The notes below the pieces were generated by a model. It did not search any database. It was not told the DNA's origin and saw nothing but the letters and a program-made list of their open reading frames with translations. Position numbers and translations under genes: made by a program. Positions 42,519-49,953 of a DNA stretch of 64,000 bases are shown in pieces. Each line of letters opens with the position of its first letter. The first letter of the stretch is position 1. This DNA comes from Dongia_A sp964542425 (GTDB taxonomy: Bacteria; Pseudomonadota; Alphaproteobacteria; Dongiales; Dongiaceae), in contig CAZIUB010000061.1 in the NCBI GenBank assembly GCA_964542425.1, forward strand, positions 9,089-73,088, written 5' to 3'.

Positions 42519-42719
42519 ATGAAGCGATTCGATCTGCTCGATGTATATGCCACCATTTATCTGCTCGATGTATATGCCACCATTTACGTGCCGACGCGCC
42601 TCTACAGCTCGCACACGGAGCGGAACGGCTCCACCCTCGCCTCGGCGCCGGAAGCGCCAAGGCGGCGATGGCCGCCGCGCGCGATCCTCGCGCTATTCCA
42701 CCGGCCGAAATCCTGCTGA
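42519..42719 (+). CDS. Possible small protein with a duplicated nonapeptide
   Basis: A 66-residue frame starting MKRFDLLDVYATIYLLDVYATIYV, with GGGGAG eight bases before the ATG. A perfect 27-base tandem duplication makes the repeat LLDVYATIY. The rest is basic and looks like read-through of non-coding sequence. It matches no family known to me. The 42346-42749 gap holds nothing else. Confidence 0.25.
   Translation: MKRFDLLDVYATIYLLDVYATIYVPTRLYSSHTERNGSTLASAPEAPRRRWPPRAILALFHRPKSC
42533..42586. repeat. Perfect 27-base tandem duplication
   Basis: Two identical adjacent copies of a 27-base unit starting TCTGCTCGATGTATATGCC. The identity implies a recent slippage or duplication. The unit is lower in GC than its surroundings. 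Confidence 0.9.
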
Positions 42720-42749
42720 CGCGCCCGATTGCCCGGCGGGCCGGGGCGA

Positions 42750-43394
42750 TCAGGCCTGGGCGGGCAGGAGAGCGGGCGCGATCCTGTAGGCGCAGCGCCT
42801 AGCGCCCATCTGGATATGCTCGACCCGCTCGATCGAGACGCCCGGTCCCAGCACCTGGCGGAAGAGCTCGAGCTCCGACCGGCACAGGCCTGGGCAATGC
42901 GCCGCCGCCTTCCTGATCGGGCAATGGTTTTCAATGAGGAGCGGCGCGCCGTCGGGCGCCTCCTTGAGTTCGGCCATGTACCCATCGGCGCTCCTCAATT
43001 CCACGAGCTTTTCGAGTCCGGCGCGAAGCGTGGTTTTTCCAGTCATTACAGCCTTGTAGCGGGCGAGCGTATCGGCCTCGCGCGCGGCGATGATCCGATC
43101 CAGCCCGAAACCGCCCCCCGATTCGCGAGCGCCGCGCAGCAATTCGAGCGCCAGATCCGCATGCCCGTTCGGGAACTGGCTGTCGGCCCCTTCCGCGACC
43201 GACCAGGCGCGCTTGGGCCGGCCGACCGATACGGCCAGATCCTGGGCCACCACCAGGCCTCGTTTCTGGAGCCGGATCAGGTACTTGCGCGCACCCACCT
43301 CGCTGATGCCGATGCGCTTGGCGACAAACCCGGCCGAGACCGGACCGGAGGTCTTCAAGAGATCGAGAATGCGCGGGCCGGTTCCGGGTTTCAT
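42750..43394 (-). CDS. SufR-like HTH regulator with a four-cysteine C-terminal cluster site
   Basis: A 214-residue regulator. Residues 5-65 form a winged helix (RILDLLKTSGPVSAGFVAKRIGISEVGARKYL). Cysteines 158, 167, 171 and 201 sit in ENHCPI, HCPGLC and RRCAYRI, the arrangement of SufR-type repressors that hold a [4Fe-4S] cluster. It is divergent from an MFS exporter gene across an AT-rich gap with two palindromes. Sensing of Fe-S status, oxygen or nitrosative stress is inferred from the family. Confidence 0.85.
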   Translation of the reverse strand: MKPGTGPRILDLLKTSGPVSAGFVAKRIGISEVGARKYLIRLQKRGLVVAQDLAVSVGRPKRAWSVAEGADSQFPNGHADLALELLRGARESGGGFGLDRIIAAREADTLARYKAVMTGKTTLRAGLEKLVELRSADGYMAELKEAPDGAPLLIENHCPIRKAAAHCPGLCRSELELFRQVLGPGVSIERVEHIQMGARRCAYRIAPALLPAQA

Positions 43395-43403
43395 GAATTG
43401 GAT

Positions 43404-43442
43404 ATTAGCAAGGTTCTAATAAAAAAACAAGTATGTTTTTTT
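43404..43442. promoter_or_regulatory. Two adjacent palindromes in the AT-rich divergent promoter
   Basis: ATTAG-caaggtt-CTAAT (43404-43420) and AAAAAAAC-aagtat-GTTTTTTT (43421-43442), back to back and starting ten bases before the regulator ATG. The surrounding 110 bases are far more AT-rich than the window. They are likely operators for the SufR-like regulator, governing both divergent genes. Confidence 0.55.
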
Positions 43443-43524
43443 AATTCCCTTGATAAAAATACATTTATGTTATTTTATTGTCGAGCCCTTGCCAGAATTT
43501 CTCCGACAATCTCCTATCCCGCTC

Positions 43525-44934
43525 ATGGCCGAGACCCATCAAGAGCACGATCGAACGACCTGGCGAGAGCTGCTGCTGGGCGAGAAGCGGGTGGCGACCT
43601 GGGCCATCTGCCTCGGGATCGCGCTCCACGCTTTCAACTGGTTCGTCATCAACACCGCGACCCCTTCGGCGGTCTTGGATCTGGGCCGGGCCGATCTCTT
43701 GAGCTGGGTCACCGCCTTTTACTTGGTGTTTTCGATCCTGGGATCGTCGGGTGCGGCCTTCCTCAAGTCGCGCATGGGCTTGCGAGCGCTGCTGCCGGGC
43801 GCCACGCTGGCGCTCATCTTGGGGTGCTTCGTGATCGCCTTCGCGCCCAACATGTACGTGCTTCTCGCTGGGCGCATCATCCAAGGCATCGCCGAGGGCA
43901 TCATCTATGCGCTCGCCTATATCATGGCGGCCGAGGTGATCGGGCATCGCGCGCTCCCGCCCTTGTGGGCGCTGATGGCGCTGGTTTGGGCGCTGGCCAC
44001 GATCCTGGGGCCGATCGCCGCCGGGATCATCATCGATCTCCTGTCCTGGCGCTGGGCGGCGGCCTCGCTGATCGTGCCGGCACTTCTCTTCGTGCGTTTG
44101 GGCCTCAAGGTCCTGCCCAAGATGGCGGTCCCGCCGGAGGGAAGAGCACGCTGGCCGATCGGGCGGTTGGCATGTTTGGCGGGTGGCAGTTTGGCACTCT
44201 GCGTCGCCAGCGAGGCCGGCCTGACGCCGCTGGCGCTGGCGCTCGGGCTGGGTGCCATCTTCCTCATCTGGCTTGGCCTGTGGGCCGACCGGCGGGCGCA
44301 AGCGGGCCTTTTTCCGCGCCGGCTCTTGGCCTTCGACAGCGCCAGTTCGCTTGGCATCTGGCTCTTGTGCCTGATGCTGTTGGCCGATGCCTCGGTCTTC
44401 ATGTTCGCGCCCTTCATCGTGCAGGTGCATTTCGGGCAATCGGCGCTGATCGCCGGCCAGGTCGCCTCGCTGACCGCGATCGGCTGGTCGGCATCGGCCC
44501 TGATCGTCGCCCGGGCGCCACAAAAGGTGGCGCCGCTCCTCATCGTCGCCGGTCCGCTTCTGCTGGCGCTGGGCATCGGCGGGATCGCGGCCAGCCTCTC
44601 GTTGCAATCGCTGGCCGGCATGGGCGTGGCGCTCGTGGTCAATGGGCTGGGCTTCGGCGTCTCGCACGGCTTCATCACCCAGCGCACCATCGCGCTGAGC
44701 GCCATCGGCGAGGAGGATGTGACCTCGGGCGCCATTCCGACGATCGAGGGATTGGGCTCGGCCCTGGGCGCGGCCTTGGCCGGTATACTGGCGAGTGCCG
44801 CCGGGTTTCCCGCGCTCGAGGTCGGGCTGTTTCCCTTCGTCGTCGCGACCGTGATCGGCACCGGGTTGGCCTTGCCGGGGATCTGGATTGCCATGCGCTT
44901 CGTGGCGCCGCATTGGAGCATCGGCCGGGCATGA
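43525..44934 (+). CDS. MFS transporter
   Basis: A 469-residue major facilitator protein with about fourteen hydrophobic segments. The early HAFNWFVINTATPSAVLDLG and the segment AGRIIQGIAEGIIYALAYIMAAEVIG resemble drug:H+ antiporters of the DHA2 kind. ATG at 43525 starts a conventional cytoplasmic N-terminus (MAETHQEHDRTTW); the open frame upstream lies in the AT-rich promoter. Divergence from a cysteine-bearing regulator suggests it is induced by a redox-active or toxic compound. Confidence 0.88.
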   Translation: MAETHQEHDRTTWRELLLGEKRVATWAICLGIALHAFNWFVINTATPSAVLDLGRADLLSWVTAFYLVFSILGSSGAAFLKSRMGLRALLPGATLALILGCFVIAFAPNMYVLLAGRIIQGIAEGIIYALAYIMAAEVIGHRALPPLWALMALVWALATILGPIAAGIIIDLLSWRWAAASLIVPALLFVRLGLKVLPKMAVPPEGRARWPIGRLACLAGGSLALCVASEAGLTPLALALGLGAIFLIWLGLWADRRAQAGLFPRRLLAFDSASSLGIWLLCLMLLADASVFMFAPFIVQVHFGQSALIAGQVASLTAIGWSASALIVARAPQKVAPLLIVAGPLLLALGIGGIAASLSLQSLAGMGVALVVNGLGFGVSHGFITQRTIALSAIGEEDVTSGAIPTIEGLGSALGAALAGILASAAGFPALEVGLFPFVVATVIGTGLALPGIWIAMRFVAPHWSIGRA

Positions 44935-44950
44935 ATCGATTTTGTTGTTT

Positions 44951-45030
44951 GTCATGCCCATGCTTGGACCGCGAGCATCCATGGATTGCCGGATCAACCC
45001 CGGACTTGGGTCCCTACGGCCGGGCATGAC
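44951..45030. repeat. GGGCATGAC-type hairpin repeat, copy 3 (family D)
   Basis: The longest copy (80 bases): GTCATGCCC at the left and GGGCATGAC at the right, with TGGATTGCCGGATCAACCCCGGACTTGGGTCC between, split by an inner CGGATCAACCCCGG region. It separates the two MFS genes. Confidence 0.75.
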
Positions 45031-45099
45031 GATTCGGAATAGGGTGTCCGGCGATGTGCAAAACGAAGTAGCTTCGCGCATTGCTGGCTGGAGACATGC

Positions 45100-46305
45100 A
45101 TGAGTCAACGCGTGACGTGGTTAGTTCTGACACTGGCCGCCATCTCCATGGCGCTCTCCTTCGGCATTCGCACGACCTTCGGCGTGTTCGTGCCGGTGAT
45201 CGGGGCGGAGCTCGGCTGGAGTGTGGGGGGATTCGCGCTCGGTTGGGCGGTGCAGAATCTCTTATGGGGCGCATTGCAGCCGGTCGCGGGCGCCATCGCC
45301 GATACGAGAGGCCCGCGGGGCGTGGCCTTCGCCGGCGGCGTCACCTACGTGGCCGGGCTGTGGCTGATGGCCTTCGCGCCCTCGCCGCTGGTCTATGGGT
45401 TGGGGAGCGGTCTGCTGGTCGGCGTCGCCTTGGCCGCGGGCGGAATGTCGGTGGTGCTGGGCGCCATCATGCGCGAATCGTCCCCGGAGAAGCGCGGGCT
45501 CCATGCCGGCATCGTGACCGCGGGCGGATCGCTGGGCCAACTGTTTTTCCTGCCCACGACGGGTGCCCTCATCGAAGGCGTGGGCTGGAAATCGACGCTG
45601 ATCGTGCTGGGGTTCTGCGCGGCCGGCATCGCGCTCTGCGCGCTGGCGTTGCCCAAGGGCGGGCGCCACTCGGCGGCGCATGTGGGCCCGGCCCAAAGCA
45701 TCAAGGAAGCCTTGCGCGAGGCCGTGGACACGCCCTCGTTCCTCCTGCTCGTCGCCGGGTTCTTCGTGTGCGGGTTCCATCTGGCCTTCATCGCGTTTCA
45801 TTTGCCGCAATTCGCCGCCCTTTGCGGCCTGGCGCCGAGTGCCGCGACCGATGCGCTGGCCTTGGTCGGCCTGTTCAACGCGATCGGGTGCATCAGCCTG
45901 GGCTGGCTCATGAGCCGGGCCAAATCCAAGTATCTGCTGAGCGGGATTTATTTTCTGCGGGCGCTGGCGATCGCGGTTTTCATCTTGGCTCCGGTCACGG
46001 AGATTTCGATCCGCGTGTTCGGCGCCGCCTTGGGGCTGCTGTGGCTCTCGACGGTCGCGCCCACGAACGGCCTGGTCACCAAGATGTTCGGCACGCGCTA
46101 CGTGACCATGCTGTTCGGGCTGGTGTTCTTCAGCCACCAGGTCGGGGGCTTCATCGGCGCATGGCTCGCCGGCTGGCTCTATGACAATACCGGCACCTAT
46201 GATGTGATCTGGTGGATCTCGGTGGCACTGGGCGTGTTCGCCGGGCTCATCCATCTGCCGATCCGGGAGAGCTGGAGCCCGCGCATCAGGAGCGCGCCGG
46301 CTTGA
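45100..46305 (+). CDS. MFS transporter (monocarboxylate/oxalate-formate antiporter-like)
   Basis: A 401-residue permease with twelve predicted spans. SFGIRTTFGVFVPVIGAELGWS at the N-terminus and the WLMSRAKSKYLLSGIYFLRA loop are typical of the OFA/monocarboxylate group. Its stop overlaps the TTG start of ruvX (TTGA). Substrate unknown; organic acid transport is inferred from the subgroup. Confidence 0.88.
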   Translation: MSQRVTWLVLTLAAISMALSFGIRTTFGVFVPVIGAELGWSVGGFALGWAVQNLLWGALQPVAGAIADTRGPRGVAFAGGVTYVAGLWLMAFAPSPLVYGLGSGLLVGVALAAGGMSVVLGAIMRESSPEKRGLHAGIVTAGGSLGQLFFLPTTGALIEGVGWKSTLIVLGFCAAGIALCALALPKGGRHSAAHVGPAQSIKEALREAVDTPSFLLLVAGFFVCGFHLAFIAFHLPQFAALCGLAPSAATDALALVGLFNAIGCISLGWLMSRAKSKYLLSGIYFLRALAIAVFILAPVTEISIRVFGAALGLLWLSTVAPTNGLVTKMFGTRYVTMLFGLVFFSHQVGGFIGAWLAGWLYDNTGTYDVIWWISVALGVFAGLIHLPIRESWSPRIRSAPA

Positions 46306-46766
46306 TCGTCGAGAATCCGCGGGCGCTGAAGGCGGCGTTGAAAAGGGGCGAGCGCCTGCTTGGGTTGGATGTGGGCGAGAAGACGATCGGCTTGGCGCTG
46401 AGCGATCCCGGGCTCATCGTCGCCTCGCCCATCGACACGATCCGAAGGACGAAGTTCGCGCGAGACGCGAGCGAGTTGTTGGCGCTCGTCGATAGGCGCC
46501 AGGTGGGTGGGCTGGTGATCGGCTTTCCGCTCAACATGGACGGAAGCGAAGGCCCGCGCTGCCAATCGGTCAGGCATTTCGCCGAGAACTTGATGCAAAA
46601 GCGCGATCTGCCGATCCTGCTGTGGGACGAGCGGCTCTCGACCGTGGCGGTCACGCGCGGCATGATCGAGGCCGATCTGAGCCGCGCCAAGCGCGCGCGC
46701 GTCGTCGATCAGGCGGCGGCGGCGTTCATCCTCCAGGGAGTGCTGGATGGGATGGGAAGGGGCTAA
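46302..46766 (+). CDS. ruvX: RuvX/YqgF family nuclease (pre-16S rRNA processing)
   Basis: A 154-residue RNase H-like protein. LLGLDVGEKTIGLALSDP carries the first catalytic Asp, VIGFPLNMDGSEGPRCQSV is the family signature, and LWDERLSTV the second acidic site, with the last Asp in VVDQAAAAFILQ. The family acts in maturation of 16S rRNA 5' ends and was earlier called a putative Holliday junction resolvase. The TTG start overlaps the MFS stop. Grouping near pyrB is usual in alphaproteobacteria. Confidence 0.93.
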   Translation: MIVENPRALKAALKRGERLLGLDVGEKTIGLALSDPGLIVASPIDTIRRTKFARDASELLALVDRRQVGGLVIGFPLNMDGSEGPRCQSVRHFAENLMQKRDLPILLWDERLSTVAVTRGMIEADLSRAKRARVVDQAAAAFILQGVLDGMGRG

Positions 46767-46979
46767 ATTCGGCGGCTGGTCAAAATTACTTCAGAACCAC
46801 GAAGTGGCGCCGACAGGGAAAGCGAAATGGTCAGCCAATTACCAGCTCTGTGCAACCTGCGGATATGATGGAGAAAGCTCGTGGCCAAAGCCCACATCCC
46901 CACAGGTCCAACATCCGCGAAAAGCGATCAAAATGATTGAGGTTTTGGCAGCATGATCGGCAACCGGAATACACCTTAA

Positions 46980-47096
46980 CTCAGCTGCCAACCTGTCCGG
47001 CCAAGTGGGACCACCTCAGTTTCCGGGAACTGCCGCGTCATTTTTCGCTTCGAGGGGAGCCATGCCCGCGATGTGGACCTTGTCGATTATCATTAA
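46980..47096 (+). pseudogene. Decayed higB toxin gene, C-terminal part
   Basis: After a stop at 46977 the frame reads LSCQPVRPSG, then TSVSGNCRVIFRFEGSHARD and VDLVDYH before its stop, 12 bases ahead of higA. RelE/HigB toxins end with SVSGNWRI-FRFE--DA-DVDLVDYH, so this is clearly the C-terminus of one, with the conserved Trp changed to Cys. The N-terminal two thirds are missing or scrambled; the remaining gap 46767-46979 contains no recognisable gene. Confidence 0.8.
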
Positions 47097-47108
47097 GAGG
47101 ACTGCGAC

Positions 47109-47399
47109 ATGCTGATGAAGCAACCGCCGCATCCGGGCCAGTCGGTCCGGCTCGATTGCCTGGAGCCGCTGGGGCTCAGCGTGACGGCGGCGGCGGCGAA
47201 GCTCGGCGTCAGCCGCAAGCAATTGTCCGACATCGTGAACGGTCATTCGGGCATTTCCCCAGAGATGGCGATCCGCCTCGACAAGCTATTCGGCGGCGGC
47301 GCCGCGACGTGGTACCGGCTTCAGGCCGCCTACGACCTCGCGCGGGCGATGGCGAAGGCCGGCAAGATCCGGGTCAGAAAGCTGTCACGGGCGGCGTAG
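47109..47399 (+). CDS. higA: HigA family antitoxin (XRE)
   Basis: A 96-residue antitoxin with a complete helix-turn-helix: LSVTAAAAKLGVSRKQLSDIVNGHSGISPEMAIRLDKLFG, then WYRLQAAYDLARAM. In the family it binds and neutralises HigB and represses the operon. Here the toxin is a remnant, so the gene is an orphan that may persist as an anti-addiction module or as a DNA-binding regulator. Confidence 0.92.
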   Translation: MLMKQPPHPGQSVRLDCLEPLGLSVTAAAAKLGVSRKQLSDIVNGHSGISPEMAIRLDKLFGGGAATWYRLQAAYDLARAMAKAGKIRVRKLSRAA

Positions 47400-47454
47400 G
47401 GACAGGCGTCCCGCGACAAATACCCTCACCCGCCTTGGCTCGCGCTCGGCACAC

Positions 47455-47560
47455 TCTCGACGCCAAGCGGGCGAGGGAAAGTACGTGGCGCCGTCTCGAC
47501 GCCAAGCGGGCGAGGGAAAGTACGCGGCGCCGTCTCGACGCCAAGCGGGCGAGAGAAACC
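47455..47560. repeat. 39-base tandem repeat, 2.7 copies
   Basis: Unit TCTCGACGCCAAGCGGGCGA plus GGGAAAGTACGTGGCGCCG. Copies at 47455 and 47494 differ in one base; the third (47533) is truncated and diverges. Together with ACCCTCACCCGCCTTGGCTC just before it, it belongs to the CCCTCACCC-type sequences (family E). The period of 13 codons leaves frames open, which is not evidence of coding. Confidence 0.85.
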
Positions 47561-47643
47561 GGGCCGCGCTTGATTTTGGGCGCGTAAGCCCCGAAAGTGC
47601 GGGCCATACGCGCGCCCCAATCCGCCTCACGGAGTTTCCCAGC

Positions 47644-48861
47644 ATGTCCGGCCCGCTTTCGGGAATTCGCGTCTTCGATTTGACCCGCATCCTGGCCGGG
47701 CCCACCGGCACCCAGATCCTGGGCGATCTCGGCGCCGACGTGATCAAGATCGAGCGCCCGGGCCAGGGCGACGACACCCGCAAATGGGGCCCGCCCTTCG
47801 TGAAGGACCGTGACGGGAAGGACACGTCCGAAAGCGCCTATTACCTCGGCATCAACCGCAACAAACGCTCGGTCACGTTGGACATCGCGGTCCCCGAGGG
47901 CCAGGAACTGGCGCGCCGCCTGATCGCCAAGTCCGATGTGCTGGTCGAGAATTTCAAGGTCGGCGATCTCAAGCGCTACAATTTGGGCTACGACCAGCTC
48001 AAATACGATTATCCCCGCCTCATCTATTGCTCGATCACCGGCTTCGGCCAGACCGGGCCCTACGCGCCGCGCGCGGGCTACGATTTCCTGGCCCAGGGAA
48101 TGGGCGGGATCATGTCGGTGACGGGCGATCCCGCCTCGCCCCCGCAAAAGGTCGGCGTGGCGGTGACCGACATCCTGTGCGGGGTCTATGCGGTGGTCGG
48201 CATCCTGGCCGCGCTCCAGCACCGGCATTTGAGCGGGCGCGGGCAAATGGTGGATCTGGGCCTGCTCGACACCCAAGTGAGCTGGCTCGCCAATATCGGC
48301 ATGCATTTCCTCACCTCGGGCGAGGTGCCCAAACGGATCGGCAACGACCATCCCAACATCGTCCCCTATTCGGTGGTGCCGGCCGCGGACGGGTTTTTCA
48401 TTTTGGCAATCGGCAACGATGCGCAATTCGAGAAGTTCAGCATCTTCGCGGGCCACCCGGAATGGGCCATGGACGAGCGCTTCAAGACCAATCCTTCGCG
48501 CGTGCGCAACCGCCAAGAAATCTATCGCCTGATTCACGAGGCGACCGCTAAGAGACCCCAGGCGCATTGGGTCGATGGGCTGACGGAATTGGGCGTCCCC
48601 TGCGGCCCGGTCAACAACATCGACCAGGTCTTCGCCGACCCGCAGGTCATAGCGCGCGAGATGAAGATCAGCATGCCCCACGCGATCGCGGCAAAGGGCG
48701 AAATCGATCTCATCGGCTCGCCCTTGAAGTTGAGCGAGACCCCGGTCGATTACCGCCTGGCCCCGCCATCCTGCGGCGAGCACACGCAAGCCGTGTTACG
48801 CGAGTTGCTGTATCTCTCGGATGGAGAATTGGGAGCGCTCAAGGCGCGGAACGTTATTTGA
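47644..48861 (+). CDS. CaiB/BaiF family (class III) CoA-transferase
   Basis: A 405-residue CoA-transferase. The catalytic Asp is Asp147 in GYDFLAQGMGG; FDLTRILAGPTGTQILGDLGADVIKIE opens the protein, and NRNKRSVTLD and SDVLVENFKVG are conserved family segments. Such enzymes move CoA between organic acids (formyl, succinyl, carnitine, mesaconyl derivatives). The specific acid cannot be told. Start at 47644 is chosen at the usual MSGPLSGIRV; the frame is open upstream through a tandem repeat. Confidence 0.92.
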   Translation: MSGPLSGIRVFDLTRILAGPTGTQILGDLGADVIKIERPGQGDDTRKWGPPFVKDRDGKDTSESAYYLGINRNKRSVTLDIAVPEGQELARRLIAKSDVLVENFKVGDLKRYNLGYDQLKYDYPRLIYCSITGFGQTGPYAPRAGYDFLAQGMGGIMSVTGDPASPPQKVGVAVTDILCGVYAVVGILAALQHRHLSGRGQMVDLGLLDTQVSWLANIGMHFLTSGEVPKRIGNDHPNIVPYSVVPAADGFFILAIGNDAQFEKFSIFAGHPEWAMDERFKTNPSRVRNRQEIYRLIHEATAKRPQAHWVDGLTELGVPCGPVNNIDQVFADPQVIAREMKISMPHAIAAKGEIDLIGSPLKLSETPVDYRLAPPSCGEHTQAVLRELLYLSDGELGALKARNVI

Positions 48862-48872
48862 GTGGCAGAGGA

Positions 48873-48948
48873 CAGATGTCAGATGTCAGATGTCAAAATG
48901 GCTTGATCCCGCGAAAACTGACATCTGGCATCTGACATCTGACATCTG
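48873..48948. repeat. Heptamer-based hairpin (CAGATGT)n / (ACATCTG)n
   Basis: Three direct CAGATGT units on the left face four ACATCTG-type units on the right (one imperfect) across a 24-base loop. The arms pair over about 19-20 bases and can slip by seven. It lies between the CoA-transferase and pyrB and could end transcription of the former, but lacks a T-run. Confidence 0.8.
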
Positions 48949-48990
48949 GATCATTGACCCCTGCCCGCGCCCGACTATGATGCCCACCCG

Positions 48991-49953
48991 ATGAATGGGG
49001 CCCCCGCAATCAATTCCTTCTTCCCCCACCGCCATCTGCTGGGCATCCAGGCGCTTTCCACCGACGAAATCTCGCGGCTTCTCGATCTCTCCAATTCCTA
49101 CGCCGATCTGCCCCGCGACGACGAGCGTGCGCGACGGCTGTTGCGAGGGCGCACCATCATGAATCTTTTTTTCGAGGCCTCGACCCGCACCCGTACCTCG
49201 TTCGAGATCGCGGCCAAGCGCCTGGGCGCCGATGTCATCAACATGTCGGTCGGCGCCAGCGCCATCAAGAAGGGCGAGACGCTCTTGGATACCGCGATGA
49301 CCTTGAACGCCATGCGCCCCGACGTGCTGGTGGTGCGCCACGGCGATTCTGGGGCCGCCAATCTTCTGTCGCAGAAGGTCGATGGCTCGGTCGTCAACGC
49401 CGGCGACGGCAGGCACGAGCACCCGACCCAGGCGCTCCTCGACGCGCTCACCATCAAGAGGCGGCTTGGAAGGCTCGAAGGATTGCTGGTCGCCATCTGC
49501 GGCGACATCCTGCACAGCCGGGTCGCGCGTTCCAATATCTTGCTGTTGAACAAGATGGGGGCGAGGGTGCGGGTGATAGCACCCCTGACGCTCCTCCCCT
49601 CGCGGATCGAACGCATGGGGGTCGAGGTCTTCACCGACATGAGGAAGGGGTTGAAGGACGTCGACATCGTCATGATGTTGCGCCTGCAGCAGGAGCGCAT
49701 GCAGGGCGCCTATGTGCCCTCGATCCGGGAATACTTCCATTTCTTCGGCCTGGATTACGAGAAGCTGGCGGTGGCCAAGCCCAACGCGCTCATCATGCAC
49801 CCGGGCCCGATGAATAGGGGCGTGGAGATCGATTCCGAAGTCGCCGACGACATCAACCGATCGGTCATCCGCGAGCAGGTCGAAATGGGCGTGGCCGTGC
49901 GGATGGCCTGCCTCGATGCCCTCACCCGGCCCTTGACGGGCAACCGGCCATGA
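48991..49953 (+). CDS. pyrB: Aspartate carbamoyltransferase, catalytic subunit
   Basis: A 320-residue enzyme for the first committed step of pyrimidine synthesis. The carbamoyl-phosphate loop STRTRTS is at residues 64-70; GRHEHPTQALLDALTI and MMLRLQQERM are typical ATCase segments. No regulatory pyrI gene is adjacent. Its stop overlaps the start of the dihydroorotase homologue, whose product probably assembles with it. Confidence 0.96.
   Translation: MNGAPAINSFFPHRHLLGIQALSTDEISRLLDLSNSYADLPRDDERARRLLRGRTIMNLFFEASTRTRTSFEIAAKRLGADVINMSVGASAIKKGETLLDTAMTLNAMRPDVLVVRHGDSGAANLLSQKVDGSVVNAGDGRHEHPTQALLDALTIKRRLGRLEGLLVAICGDILHSRVARSNILLLNKMGARVRVIAPLTLLPSRIERMGVEVFTDMRKGLKDVDIVMMLRLQQERMQGAYVPSIREYFHFFGLDYEKLAVAKPNALIMHPGPMNRGVEIDSEVADDINRSVIREQVEMGVAVRMACLDALTRPLTGNRP

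Noticed and set aside
46747..46956. A 69-codon frame with one CxxC after ruvX
   Set aside because: It overlaps the ruvX end, has no ribosome site or known family, and runs into the higB remnant; too weak to call.
47455..47560. Possible CRISPR array or coding repeat in the 39-base tandem copies
   Set aside because: Copies abut directly with no spacers, and the sequence is of the dispersed CCCTCACCC kind; no cas genes.
48873..48948. Possible CRISPR-like repeats (CAGATGT)
   Set aside because: Seven-base units without spacers, arranged as a hairpin.
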